Source: an uncultured Bacteroides sp. (GTDB lineage Bacteria; Bacteroidota; Bacteroidia; Bacteroidales; Bacteroidaceae). From it: a stretch of 64,000 nucleotides of DNA. Below, piece after piece: positions 26,160 to 35,507 of this stretch. Where the stretch lies: positions 32,207-96,206 of the forward strand of contig CAAFTU010000042.1 in the NCBI GenBank assembly GCA_900766005.1, read 5' to 3'. The first letter of the stretch is position 1. The number at the start of each line of letters is the position of its first letter. The translations under genes and the position numbers were made by a program. The notes beneath the pieces are model-generated. The model was not told the origin of the DNA. It saw only the letters and a list, made by a program, of their open reading frames with translations, and ran no database searches.

Positions 26160-26223
26160 ATTCTGTTTCCATTGCTTATATTTGTATTGCAACAAATTGA
26201 TAAAACGATAAATACAATGTAAT

Positions 26224-26604
26224 ATGGGATGTTTATTGAATATTTTGTGGTTGTTATTCGGCGGTTTGGTCGTTGCAGTTGAATATGCGCTTAGCAGTCT
26301 GATTTTGATGCTGACAGTTGTAGGTATCCCTTTTGGATTGCAGACGATGAAACTGGCTGTTCTGGCTTTATGGCCGTTTGGCAAAAAAGTGGTGTATCGT
26401 AATGGCTCTGATGGCTGTTTGTCCTTGGGAATGAATATTCTGTGGATTTTGGTGGGAGGATTTTCCATTTGTCTTACTCATCTCGCTTTGGGCTTATTTT
26501 TGTGTATAACGATTGTGGGTATTCCTTTCGGAATGCAACATTTTAAAATGGCATCGCTGGCATTGACTCCTTTTGGAAAGGACATTGTCGATGACGTAGC
26601 TTAA
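26224..26604 (+). CDS. YccF-domain inner-membrane protein
   Basis: A 126-residue membrane protein made of two similar halves, as in the YccF family: each has a hydrophobic segment followed by VGIPFG and then (M)K(L/M)A...PFGK. The repeats end in WPFGKKVV and LTPFGKDIV. Role unknown. It is a single-gene unit between two terminators. Confidence 0.88.
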   Translation: MGCLLNILWLLFGGLVVAVEYALSSLILMLTVVGIPFGLQTMKLAVLALWPFGKKVVYRNGSDGCLSLGMNILWILVGGFSICLTHLALGLFLCITIVGIPFGMQHFKMASLALTPFGKDIVDDVA

Positions 26605-26616
26605 CCGATACGGCAA

Positions 26617-26647
26617 AAGTGAGGGCTGTCTGCTCTCACTTATTTTT
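26617..26647 (+). terminator. Terminator after yccF
   Basis: AAGTGAG (26617-26623) pairs with CTCACTT (26635-26641), followed by ATTTTT. Confidence 0.75.
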
Positions 26648-26927
26648 ATGGATGTGGATGTGTCAACGTTCCGTTTGGAGATATTTGCCTCTACTATAGA
26701 GAGCTGTGGGTGTAATCTCTATATTGGGGAATCATGACACATCTTTTTTTATCTTTCTTTTCTCTTCTTTTTCTTCTCTTGTTAATAAAAATAAAAATCC
26801 AAAATCTGCATTTAACTTCCTTCTTGATTCAGGTTCTAATTTACAAAGCATGCACGAAAAGGGTTGGCTTGTCTTTATGATGAGTGGGTGTTTCCCGACG
26901 TGATGTGTGAGATTAGAATCGTATTAC
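26648..26927. other. Leader of the ECF sigma operon
   Basis: About 280 bp with no gene. It is T-rich in the middle and ends close to the sigma factor start. I see no clear primary-sigma promoter; an autoregulated ECF promoter could lie here but has no consensus I can apply. Confidence 0.4.
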
Positions 26928-27467
26928 ATGATAGATGAAAAGATAATTCGTGAGACTTTTGCACTGGATGCTGAACGGGGATTCAAGTTGCTGATGGACG
27001 CTTATCAGCAGTCTATATATCATTATATCCGCCGGCTGGTGGTTTCTCATGATGATGCTGAAGATGTGTTGCAAGAGGTCTTTATTCGTGTGTATCGTCA
27101 CTGGGGACAGTTCAGGGAGGATAGTTCGCTGTCTACCTGGATATATCGCATTGCCACAAACGAGAGTCTGCGTTGGCTGAATAGGCGTAGACAGGAAGGG
27201 GTGGTGTCGGCAGAGGATGTGCAGGAAGAACTGATGAATAAGTTGAAGGCATCCGATTATATTGATTATGAGAATGAGTTGGCGGTGAAGTTTCAAGAGG
27301 CTTTGCTGAGTTTGCCCGAAAAACAACGGCTGGTATTCAACTTGCGGTATTATGATGAACTGGATTATGAGGAAATAGCGCGGATATTGGATTGCAAGGT
27401 TGATACGTTGAAGGTAAACTACCATTACGCGAAGGAGAAAATAAAGGAGTATATTGTAAACAGATAG
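26928..27467 (+). CDS. ECF-type RNA polymerase sigma factor
   Basis: A 179-residue sigma-70 family member with only regions 2 and 4. Region 2 reads HDDAEDVLQEVFIRVYRHW and STWIYRIATNESLRWLNRR; region 4 reads LPEKQRLVFNLRYYDELDYEEIA and DTLKVNYHYAKEKI. The ATG at 26928 (MIDEKIIRETF) is preferred to a GTG further up. The next gene follows four bases after the stop, and a third shortly after, giving a sigma, membrane protein, periplasmic protein triad. Confidence 0.92.
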   Translation: MIDEKIIRETFALDAERGFKLLMDAYQQSIYHYIRRLVVSHDDAEDVLQEVFIRVYRHWGQFREDSSLSTWIYRIATNESLRWLNRRRQEGVVSAEDVQEELMNKLKASDYIDYENELAVKFQEALLSLPEKQRLVFNLRYYDELDYEEIARILDCKVDTLKVNYHYAKEKIKEYIVNR

Positions 27468-27471
27468 GACA

Positions 27472-27828
27472 ATGGAAAAAGATTTTGATTTTGATTCGAT
27501 AGGTAAGCAGACGCCTTATGTTGTGCCTGACGGTTTTTTTGATTCTATGCAGCAGGAGGTGCTGACTCGTGTGGCAGCAGATCGCTCCAGATTACAGAAA
27601 AGGAGACGGATGTTGTGGGGAGCGGTTGCCGTTGTGGCTTTGGTAGCCGGACTGTGCTTCCTTCCGTTTTTCCATTCTGCCGACAAGGCTCCATTGCCGT
27701 CTGCTCGGGTCTTGGCGGTGGAAAACGGGACGGCTGTTGATCCGATTGATCAATGGATTAGTGAATTGTCGGATGAGGAGTTGGAAGAGCTCGTCAGCTT
27801 CTCTGAAAACGATATATTTTTAGATTAA
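27472..27828 (+). CDS. Single-pass membrane protein, candidate anti-sigma factor
   Basis: A 118-residue protein with a cytoplasmic N-terminus of about 45 residues (FDSIGKQTPYVVPDGFFDSM), one membrane helix (AVAVVALVAGLCFLPFF, about 50-66) and a short acidic extracytoplasmic tail (SDEELEELVSFSENDIFLD). Placement four bases after an ECF sigma gene and this topology are what an anti-sigma factor would show. No zinc-binding ZAS motif is present, so the assignment rests on context. Confidence 0.6.
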   Translation: MEKDFDFDSIGKQTPYVVPDGFFDSMQQEVLTRVAADRSRLQKRRRMLWGAVAVVALVAGLCFLPFFHSADKAPLPSARVLAVENGTAVDPIDQWISELSDEELEELVSFSENDIFLD

Positions 27829-27855
27829 CTGTTTTAATTATTGATTTTAAACTGA

Positions 27856-28425
27856 ATGAGTATGAAAATGAGAGTTATGTATGCGGTGTTGGCCGTTTTC
27901 TTTTTGGGAAATGTATGTTCTTTATCGGCTCAAAACAAAGAGGCAAGGGTGAAAAAACAGCGTCCTGCACCGGAACAAGTGATGAAGATGCAGGTGAATC
28001 AGATGGTAAGTCGGCTGATGCTGGATGATGCTACGGCTGCCAAGTTTGTGCCGGTATATGAAAAATACCTCACAGAACTGCGTGACTGCCGTCTGATGAA
28101 CCGCCAGTCGAAAAGGGGAGCAGCGGCTGTGGATAGCACGGCAGGCAGAGCACCGAAGCAGGCTCTGACAGATGCTGAAGTTGAGAAAATGCTGAAAAAC
28201 AGATTTGCACAAAGCCGTAAGATGCTGGATGTCCGTGAAAAGTATTATGGTGAATTCAGCAAAATCTTGTCTCAAAAGCAAATCCTGAAGATTTACCAGC
28301 AGGAAAAAAGCAATATGCATCAGTTCAGAAAAGAATTTGACCGCAGAAAAGGATTGAAGCAGAGACAGGGACGTCCTTTGGCGCATAAGTCGTGTCAACA
28401 ATGCCCATTGCACCACGCAAAATGA
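27856..28425 (+). CDS. Periplasmic Spy/CpxP-like helical protein
   Basis: A 189-residue protein with a signal peptide (to about residue 25, cleaving after SLSAQ) and a mature part that is almost all charged helix (MQVNQMVSRLMLDDATAAKF, KMLDVREKYYGEFSKILSQK). The IL-S-QKQILKIY segment recalls the LTxxQ pattern of Spy/CpxP proteins. It ends in a Cys/His cluster (SCQQCPLHH). As third gene of the ECF unit it is a good candidate for the periplasmic sensor or effector of an envelope-stress response. An alternative ATG lies at 27862. Confidence 0.65.
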   Translation: MSMKMRVMYAVLAVFFLGNVCSLSAQNKEARVKKQRPAPEQVMKMQVNQMVSRLMLDDATAAKFVPVYEKYLTELRDCRLMNRQSKRGAAAVDSTAGRAPKQALTDAEVEKMLKNRFAQSRKMLDVREKYYGEFSKILSQKQILKIYQQEKSNMHQFRKEFDRRKGLKQRQGRPLAHKSCQQCPLHHAK

Positions 28426-28457
28426 TGGAATGAAGTTTTTCCTTTGTTTTTTATGAT

Positions 28458-28514
28458 AAAAGAGGATGTGTCGTTCGCTCCGATTTCTGTAAGCGCTTTG
28501 ACACATCCTCTTTT
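28458..28514. terminator. Bidirectional terminator between the ECF unit and the heparin locus
   Basis: AAAAGAGGATGTGTC (28458-28472) and GACACATCCTCTTTT (28500-28514) form a perfect 15-bp stem with A/T-rich flanks on both sides; the transcripts converge here. Confidence 0.9.
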
Positions 28515-28564
28515 CTTTGTTTCAAGTAGTATGCCGCTTGGGCGGACAGATTCTTCTGTATGGA

Positions 28565-31183
28565 TTATATTTCAAATTCAGGCAAGTAGTCGCTGAGTGC
28601 TTTCTCCACTTTCTGTCCCTTCACTTGGTCGGTGATAAAGGTCTTTCCTTCTTTCTTACCGGCATCATAATGCAAACTTACGTTTTCTTTGGTGTTGCGG
28701 ATGCGGATGAAGGCTTTTCCCTTTTCGCTCAGGTTGCATTGAATCTCCCAATTACCCACGTGCAGCGTGTTGCCTTTGCGGACAACTTGGATATTCTCCC
28801 GGTTGGCTCCGTGTGTATCCATGACTGTCAGGAAACGGGCTACCGTACAAGGAACTGTGGTGGAGGAGAAATGCCAGTGGTTAGGGTATTTCACCGTTTT
28901 GCCTTGTGCATTGGTTACGTTTTTCCAGTTGGTGGGTTCACAGAAGAAGGTATCTGTCTGTGCCACTTCGCTGGAAGCGGAGCAAAACAGGTGGGCTACT
29001 GAAGTTCCTCCGGCTTTGTTTTTTCCGGTAACGGTCACTCTATCTGCCTGTTGTTGTACCTCCATGGGTAGTTCAACCGTATGGAGCAGATAGCTCCAGG
29101 TTACCTCTTTCTTGCCTTCCAGTTCGTCATAGATGACATAGACTCCCGTTTGTCCCAATTGCACGATGTGGCGGCGGAACAGATCAACCTGATTTTCATC
29201 CCATCCCTTTTCCGGCGTGTATTGTGTACCGCTCAGCTGTCCTCGCTCCAACCACAAGGGTGCCGTTACTTTGCCGTAGGCATTCGATGCATCTCCCACC
29301 AGGTAGGCTATTTTTTCTCCTTCATACCAACGGGGAATCCAGCCGTATCCTTCTGTTCCGATCTTCTGCGTCATTCCGTTTACCAATATACTGTTGTGTG
29401 CACGGGTATTGCGATAGGCATACATGCAATGGTCGTCGGTGAAGCCGGTGCGGTGTCCGCTGCTATAGAAGATGGCTTTTCCTCCATAGAATGTATTGAA
29501 TGCATTTTGGTTGGCCAATGCATGAGAGGTAGAGCCATAAGGGCTGGAGCGGAAAGAAAGCATGGCATTGCGGGCAATGTCTCCCAGGGCCGTATGCATG
29601 GTTGCGATTCCAGTCTCGTTGAATATCTTGGCCGAAGGCAGTTCGCCGAGTGAATGTACTTCCGTTGGCAACGCACGCGGAGTAATGCAGCGGTACCAGG
29701 TCAGGTCACCCGATTTTCTGAGGAAGGTTTTCTTCATGAGGTCGGGCTCTTTTTCTAGTATGGTCCGAGCATAGGCTGCCGCCCAGGGATTGTTACATTC
29801 CCGGGCCAGCGCATCGGCATATCCCACCCGTGTTCCGTTGGGTTGCATCTTGGTTTCATGTGAATTGCCGTGGCCGGCCGATTTGGAGAATGGCGGCTGG
29901 TGATAGATGACATACAAAGCATTGTTGTTATACCACGGGTCGGCAAAGAAATCAAATCCGCTGATGCGTTTGTAGAAGGCAGGCACTTCAATCAGTGTAC
30001 GCAGGTTTACATGGAAATAGGAATCTCCGTTGTGCCACCCTCCGTCTGTGTTCAGTCCCGGCAATCTCGACACCCATTCATTGTAGCAATAATCCACCCA
30101 GGTGGAAGCCAACGGCAACTCTCCGTATGTGGCAAAGGCTGCCATGTTGAGGATGCGGAAAGTCATCTGCCACACATGGTTGTCGGCAATGCGGTTTTCA
30201 AGGTGATTCACGTATTCATGGTAAAACTTCTTTCCGTTGTCGCGGATAGTTTTCAGCAACAGTTGCTTTTCTGCCGGTGTAAGGAGGTTATACCAAGCAT
30301 CATAAGCTGAAGTGCTCATGGAAAGAATGGTGGAGCGGTTGAAATCACCTGCAAAATACTTGCTGTCTTTCCATGAAAGAATTTCCGACAACCGTTTCAT
30401 TCCTTCTTTGTAGTACACTTCGTTTTTGGTCAGCAGATAGGCTCTCACCATGGCTTCGATGTTGGCTTCTTCGCGGTCCACTATCTTGCGGCTTTCCCTG
30501 ATCAGTGCAGAACGGTATTGCACGATGTTGGTCAGCTTCACCACCTTTGTCGTATCAATTTCCTCTTCCAGATGCTTCAGCGGGTGGCTGAGACATTTCT
30601 GGGCTTTTGTGATATACTGTTTCGCTTCGGGATTCTGCTTGTTGCGTGCAATGATATGGTCCCAATCGGCTGCATCGAGCAAAATACGGGGATGCGTTTT
30701 GGGTAGTTTTTTCAGCACTTCCTGTAAGGAAGGCGGATTGAAAGTACGGGTCTGATCGTCGATGAAGAATTTATAGACGGGCGACCATTCCTCTTTTCCG
30801 TCTTTGTCAACGTAGGCATGCTGCCAATACCATGTACCTTTTTCAAACAGCTGGTAAGGATTGAAAAAAGCCCAATTTCTTTCGGCTGTGATGACATGAG
30901 TCTTGAATTCCGGATCGCGTGCAATGCGGATACGATATGTTACTTCCGGTTTGAAGTCTTTGCCTTCAACACCATCTAACACGGCGCCCAAATGCGGATA
31001 TTTGTCGGGCCACATGAACCGGGGAGGATTGAGTGCACTCCGCTTCCCGTCCAGTGGAGAGGGGGGCTCACGCACCTCATGCATCAGGGTCGGTTGGTCA
31101 AGACGCAGGATGCTTTTCTGTGCATTTCCGTTTGCGGTCAGTAGCCATGCGGCTATGAATATAAGTGGTATTCGTCTGTACAT
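28565..31183 (-). CDS. PL15-type heparin/heparan sulfate lyase
   Basis: An 872-residue exported enzyme with a signal peptide ending near residue 21 (GNAQ) and no lipobox, so probably periplasmic. It has an N-terminal beta domain (about 25-150, PPRFMWPDKYPHLGAVLDG), an alpha/alpha barrel (about 160-520) and a heparinase II/III-like beta C-terminal domain (about 530-870). Barrel motifs NRIADNHVWQMTFRIL and DGGWHNGDSYFHVN carry likely catalytic residues. It is the last gene of the heparin operon and corresponds by position to the PL15 enzyme of the B. thetaiotaomicron locus, which cleaves heparin/HS oligosaccharides. Family assignment is by overall likeness. Confidence 0.8.
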   Translation of the reverse strand: MYRRIPLIFIAAWLLTANGNAQKSILRLDQPTLMHEVREPPSPLDGKRSALNPPRFMWPDKYPHLGAVLDGVEGKDFKPEVTYRIRIARDPEFKTHVITAERNWAFFNPYQLFEKGTWYWQHAYVDKDGKEEWSPVYKFFIDDQTRTFNPPSLQEVLKKLPKTHPRILLDAADWDHIIARNKQNPEAKQYITKAQKCLSHPLKHLEEEIDTTKVVKLTNIVQYRSALIRESRKIVDREEANIEAMVRAYLLTKNEVYYKEGMKRLSEILSWKDSKYFAGDFNRSTILSMSTSAYDAWYNLLTPAEKQLLLKTIRDNGKKFYHEYVNHLENRIADNHVWQMTFRILNMAAFATYGELPLASTWVDYCYNEWVSRLPGLNTDGGWHNGDSYFHVNLRTLIEVPAFYKRISGFDFFADPWYNNNALYVIYHQPPFSKSAGHGNSHETKMQPNGTRVGYADALARECNNPWAAAYARTILEKEPDLMKKTFLRKSGDLTWYRCITPRALPTEVHSLGELPSAKIFNETGIATMHTALGDIARNAMLSFRSSPYGSTSHALANQNAFNTFYGGKAIFYSSGHRTGFTDDHCMYAYRNTRAHNSILVNGMTQKIGTEGYGWIPRWYEGEKIAYLVGDASNAYGKVTAPLWLERGQLSGTQYTPEKGWDENQVDLFRRHIVQLGQTGVYVIYDELEGKKEVTWSYLLHTVELPMEVQQQADRVTVTGKNKAGGTSVAHLFCSASSEVAQTDTFFCEPTNWKNVTNAQGKTVKYPNHWHFSSTTVPCTVARFLTVMDTHGANRENIQVVRKGNTLHVGNWEIQCNLSEKGKAFIRIRNTKENVSLHYDAGKKEGKTFITDQVKGQKVEKALSDYLPEFEI

Positions 31184-31218
31184 AAGTTACTTTTCTATTC
31201 AGTGTGTCTTTTAGAGGG

Positions 31219-32157
31219 TTAGAAAAATAAAGAGGCAGCACCTAAACTTCCGGCTTTGTTGCCCAATGCCGCAGCCATGATGACGGTATTCACTGCGCAG
31301 TCGGCCATGGCGTAGCGGTGTGCCCTTTCGCTTATTTTCTGAATGTAGAAATCTCCGGCTTCCGACAATCCGCCTCCGATAACAATTTTCTGGGGACTGA
31401 AGATATTGATGAATCCGGCAATGCCATGTCCCAGATAGTCGCAGTGTTGCTCCAACGATTCCACAGCAACGGGATTCCCTTCTTTGTACAGGCGCACTAT
31501 CAGTTCGCCGTTGATTTCTTCATCGGGATAGGACAGTCCGGCTGCTTTTGCGCGCTGCGCAAACTGGCGTACCAAGGCAGAAGTTGATGCATAATGTTCC
31601 AGGCAGCCCACGGCTCCGCAGTTGCAGGGCTCTCCGTTTGCTATCAAAGGAACGTGTCCCAGTTCGGTGCCGCGGTTGGCAAAGCCGTTGAAGAGTTTGC
31701 CGTCGATGACAACAGCTCCTCCGATACCCGTACCTACTGTCAGAAAAACAACATGCGTGTCACCTTTTCCGGCTCCGTACATGGTTTCACCCAGTCCCAT
31801 CAGATTGGCATCATTTCCCAGCATCACAGGCAACTTCACGATGGCTTCGATGCGGTCGGCCAGTGGCAGGTTTTCCCATCCTTTGATGTTTTCAGCACCG
31901 CCCAGCACGATGCGGTTTGTATTGTCCACGATGCCCGGTGTGCCGATACCGATTCCTTTGACTTCTACATTGAGTTGCTGTGCAGCAGCTTGCACCTCCT
32001 GTATGGCTGTGACCAGTTGGGTGATGACAGCATCAGCAGATATGTGTGCGTTCGACGGTAGCTTCCCTTGAAAATGAAATACGCCTTCATTGTCAATAAG
32101 GGCGTATTTCACAGAAGTACCGCCAAGGTCAATACCTATAGCGTATTCTTTTTTCAT
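31219..32157 (-). CDS. ROK-family sugar kinase
   Basis: A 312-residue cytoplasmic kinase. The ATP-binding strand is YAIGIDLGGTSVKYAL, the catalytic Asp is Asp116 in LGNDANL, and the ROK zinc site is His168 with Cys178, Cys180 and Cys185 in CNCGAVGC. Glu165 in GTELGH points to glucose or N-acetylhexosamine as substrate. Within the heparin operon it most likely phosphorylates the GlcNAc or GlcN released by the lyases, GH88 and sulfatase. 44 bp downstream of the DUF3604 gene. Confidence 0.9.
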   Translation of the reverse strand: MKKEYAIGIDLGGTSVKYALIDNEGVFHFQGKLPSNAHISADAVITQLVTAIQEVQAAAQQLNVEVKGIGIGTPGIVDNTNRIVLGGAENIKGWENLPLADRIEAIVKLPVMLGNDANLMGLGETMYGAGKGDTHVVFLTVGTGIGGAVVIDGKLFNGFANRGTELGHVPLIANGEPCNCGAVGCLEHYASTSALVRQFAQRAKAAGLSYPDEEINGELIVRLYKEGNPVAVESLEQHCDYLGHGIAGFINIFSPQKIVIGGGLSEAGDFYIQKISERAHRYAMADCAVNTVIMAAALGNKAGSLGAASLFF

Positions 32158-32201
32158 TGTCTGTTTTTAATCTATGTTGATTCATTGACTGTTATTTTGG
32201 C

Positions 32202-33830
32202 TTACACTCTTTCCGCCCAAATGGGAGAACTCCAAGCCCATTGTCCGTCGCGTTGGCGAACCCGTACATAGTAGTAATCGGTGTCGCGTTGAGGCTCTTT
32301 GTCTTCCATGTAGTGTTCCACGGTGAAACAGCTTTCCGGCATGGCACGGTTGAACAGAATGGCTTCGCTCAACCAACCGACCATGAAGTGTGAACGGGAA
32401 CCTTCGAGCAGTTCGCCCAAGGTATGCTCAAACTTCTTACCGTTGAATTCAGCCGTAATCTTTCCGTCTCTGGGCATTTCTACATCCAGGATAACCGCTT
32501 GGGTTGCCGCTGTTGTCGTGTTCGGATTCTTGCTGCTGTACAGGTCGAGTTCTGTTTCCTTTTCGCTTGCAGACACGATGCGGTTCACGTGGGTGTGGAA
32601 TTCAGTTTCTCCTTCCTGAGGCGAGGTAAAGGCCGCTCCGCGGAAGCAGGGAGTGACGTTCAGGAATTTACCCTTGTCCACCGACAGCTTACCCTGCCAG
32701 TGTACATACCGTTCTTCTCGGTTCCATCCGAACTCCATTTTCACTTTGCAGCGAATGATATTTCCTTCGGGAGCCACCGGAGTCAGCGGACCGTTCATCC
32801 GGGCCAGTATCTGTCCGTTTTTTACGATATCCACGTAGTCGATACAGCTTTCGCCGGTGACATTGACGTAAATACGGCGGCTGTTTCCCCGTACAACATC
32901 TCCCATAAAGGCATCGTTCAGCCGGAAGTCGATGATGATTTTATCACCGGTAGCAGCACATACATGGCGGGTGCGGAGGGCTTCCCAGATGGCATCACGA
33001 GTCAACGAGGATGCCAGTACGCCGATGCGTCCGTCACCATAGCTTCCCGGATAGCCGGAGTGCTGGTCGGTTGATGCCATAATACCAAATTTATGGCCCT
33101 GTTCCAGTCCATATTGAATGGTTCCTTCCCATTGGCGGGGACCCATATCATGCAGGTACGGATAGTCGCCCTGGTCGCTTTCCGCCAGTCCGTGGCGGGA
33201 ATACATTTCCACAAACGGAGTAATATCCCCTTCAGTGAAGCATTTCCAGTTGTATCCACGGTAGCCGCCCTGGTATCCCATGTGGTGCGGAGTGACAAAC
33301 ACCTTGTGTCCTTTGGCTTTATTTTTCCAGTCTTCGATGGAAGTACATTCCACGAGCGGAGCATCTAGATCATAGTTGAGGGCAACGTGGTCGCCATGTT
33401 CCATGCTGTGAGCTTCATAACCGATGAAAGTGAGGAATTCGCCTTCTTTGTTATATTCATTGCTCATCTTCACGTATTTTTCGTATCCCCCTTCATGCAG
33501 GCGTTTGAATGCACCGGTGTGATAGTCGATCACCCATTTCAGGCGAGGATCATTGGCGCCGGGAATGTCCGGCCACATGGCATGCGGCGTCACACTGACA
33601 AAGTCCAGTTGTCCTTTGGCCGCTTCAAACGCATCACGCATATCGCCATGTCCGTATGTCAGGTTGCAATGATTATGTAAGTCGCCCCAAAACATCTTGA
33701 GGTTGCTTGCTGCCGGCATTCTTTTTTTCGCTTCCTTGCTTCCGGGAGCGCAAGCGCCCAGCAAGCTTCCAGATGCAGCCAGTCCCAAGAACGACCAGCC
33801 TGTGTTTTTTAAGAATTTTCTTCTGTCCAT
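32202..33830 (-). CDS. DUF3604 lipoprotein, putative metal-dependent hydrolase
   Basis: A 542-residue protein with an RRKFLK Tat-like start and a lipobox (LGAC, Cys27); the residues after the cysteine (APGSKEAKK) lack acidic surface-export signal, so it probably faces the periplasm. The DUF3604 domain fills most of the rest. WGDLHNHCNLTYGHGD (Asp50, His52, His54) and SVTPHAMWPD resemble the metal sites of PHP-type hydrolases, as do GYEAHSMEHGDH and PHHMGYQGG further on. No biochemical role for this member is known to me. It lies between the sulfatase and the ROK kinase genes in the operon, which suggests a step on sulfated or amino-sugar products. Confidence 0.75.
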   Translation of the reverse strand: MDRRKFLKNTGWSFLGLAASGSLLGACAPGSKEAKKRMPAASNLKMFWGDLHNHCNLTYGHGDMRDAFEAAKGQLDFVSVTPHAMWPDIPGANDPRLKWVIDYHTGAFKRLHEGGYEKYVKMSNEYNKEGEFLTFIGYEAHSMEHGDHVALNYDLDAPLVECTSIEDWKNKAKGHKVFVTPHHMGYQGGYRGYNWKCFTEGDITPFVEMYSRHGLAESDQGDYPYLHDMGPRQWEGTIQYGLEQGHKFGIMASTDQHSGYPGSYGDGRIGVLASSLTRDAIWEALRTRHVCAATGDKIIIDFRLNDAFMGDVVRGNSRRIYVNVTGESCIDYVDIVKNGQILARMNGPLTPVAPEGNIIRCKVKMEFGWNREERYVHWQGKLSVDKGKFLNVTPCFRGAAFTSPQEGETEFHTHVNRIVSASEKETELDLYSSKNPNTTTAATQAVILDVEMPRDGKITAEFNGKKFEHTLGELLEGSRSHFMVGWLSEAILFNRAMPESCFTVEHYMEDKEPQRDTDYYYVRVRQRDGQWAWSSPIWAERV

Positions 33831-33854
33831 GTTATCAGTTATTTATCGAGTTGT

Positions 33855-35465
33855 TTATCTGTCCTTCATCAATCTCCGGTCACCTTTGAAAAGCACTTTT
33901 TCCTTTTCATCAGGGTCGGTATCCTGATAGTGTTCCTGAGTTTCTTTGAGAAGCTGCATCAACTCTTGTTGTTTTTCTGCATATTCGGGTTTGCCGAATA
34001 CATTGTTCATTTCTTTCGGGTCGGCTTTCATGTCATACATTTCCCATTCGTCAATGTTGTTGTAGAAATGGATGAGTTTGAAATCTTGAGTACGGATACC
34101 ATAGTGGCGTTTCACAGAGTGCTCTGCCGGATATTCGTAATAGTGATAGTAAGCAGCTTTGCGCCAGTCAGCCGGCACCTTTCCTTCATTTTCCAAGACA
34201 GGCTTCAGCGAGGTTCCTTGAATATCTTCCGGTATTTCCACACCTGCAAAGTCGAGGAAAGTAGGAGCGAAGTCCACGTTCATGCTGATTGCATTGCTGA
34301 TGCTGCCCGCTTTGATAGCTTTGGGATAGCGGATGATAAGCGGCATACGTTGGCACACTTCATACATGAAGCGTTTGTCAAACCATCCGTGTTCACCGAG
34401 GAAGAATCCCTGGTCGGAAGTGTAGACGATGATGGTGTTGTCCAGCTCACCGATTTGTTCAAGGTAATTCATCAGTCGGCCGATATTCTCATCCACAGCC
34501 AAGGTAGTGGCCAGGTAATCTCGCATGTATTGTTGGTATTTCCAGCTGATGAGTTCCTTACCCTTCAAGTTGCCTTTGCGGTATTCTGCAATGCGTGGCG
34601 CATACACCGAGTCCCATTTGTGTTGTACCTCTTCCGGCATCCGCTTGTAAACATAGTGAAGTCGGTTTTGGGGGTTATTCAGAATCTCTTCACGGGTAAA
34701 TAGTTTCAAGTCCCAGTCTTCCGTGAGCGTATGTTCGATTGACATATCCTGTTCGCGGGCTGCAGTGCCTCTTCCTTCATAGTCATCAAACAGGCTGGCA
34801 GGTTCGGGGAAGGTTGTCTGGTTGAAGATACCTAAATGGCGCGGAGCGGGCATCCAGTTGCGGTGAGGTGCCTTTTGATGGTACATCATACAGAACGGTT
34901 TGCTCTTGTCCCGATGCTCAAGAAAGTCGATGGCTTTGTCCGTGATGACATCTGTCACATAACCTTCAGCTGTAGTCTTCTGGCCATTTTCCATGAAGTC
35001 CGGGTTGTAATAATCACCCTGTTCGTGCTGTCCGCACAGAATGCTCCAGTGGTCAAAGCCTTGCGGTTCACTGATCAAGTGCCATTTCCCGATGACAGCA
35101 GTCTGATAACCGGCCTGCTGGAGCAGCTTGGGAAAAGTCTGCTGGTCGCCGTTGAAGGTGCTGGCATTATCTGTAAATCCGTTCATGTGGCTGAACTTTC
35201 CTGTCAGGATGCAGGCACGAGAAGGACCCGAAAGGGCATTTACTGCGTAGCAGTTGTCAAATCGGATTCCTTCGTTGGCAATGCGGTCCATGTTGGGAGT
35301 CTGAATCAAATTGCCTCCGTAGCAAGACATCGCTTGGGTGGTATGGTCATCGGTCATCATGAAGATGATGTTCGGACGTTTGGCTTCTTCTTTTTTCTGC
35401 TGGCCGCAGGAAGCAAAGCTTAGGGCTGCCACTGGCAGGAGGAGGGTAGAGGGATTGTTTCTCAT
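33855..35465 (-). CDS. Serine-type S1 sulfatase, likely GlcNAc-6-O-sulfatase
   Basis: A 536-residue lipoprotein (Cys20 in SFASCGQQKK, no acidic export signal, so periplasmic) with the S1 sulfatase fold. The formylglycine site is SGPSR (Ser79 to Arg83) followed by ACILTGK, so it is a Ser-type enzyme and needs an anaerobic maturase (anSME), which is not in the window. Metal residues sit in MMTDDHTTQ near residue 39. By position and family it matches the heparin-locus 6-O-sulfatase of B. thetaiotaomicron; substrate is inferred. The gap to the upstream PL12 gene is 169 bp and contains an unusual hairpin element. Confidence 0.85.
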   Translation of the reverse strand: MRNNPSTLLLPVAALSFASCGQQKKEEAKRPNIIFMMTDDHTTQAMSCYGGNLIQTPNMDRIANEGIRFDNCYAVNALSGPSRACILTGKFSHMNGFTDNASTFNGDQQTFPKLLQQAGYQTAVIGKWHLISEPQGFDHWSILCGQHEQGDYYNPDFMENGQKTTAEGYVTDVITDKAIDFLEHRDKSKPFCMMYHQKAPHRNWMPAPRHLGIFNQTTFPEPASLFDDYEGRGTAAREQDMSIEHTLTEDWDLKLFTREEILNNPQNRLHYVYKRMPEEVQHKWDSVYAPRIAEYRKGNLKGKELISWKYQQYMRDYLATTLAVDENIGRLMNYLEQIGELDNTIIVYTSDQGFFLGEHGWFDKRFMYEVCQRMPLIIRYPKAIKAGSISNAISMNVDFAPTFLDFAGVEIPEDIQGTSLKPVLENEGKVPADWRKAAYYHYYEYPAEHSVKRHYGIRTQDFKLIHFYNNIDEWEMYDMKADPKEMNNVFGKPEYAEKQQELMQLLKETQEHYQDTDPDEKEKVLFKGDRRLMKDR

Positions 35466-35507
35466 AATAATACAAATGAATGATTAGTTGTTGCGTAAGA
35501 TTTAATT

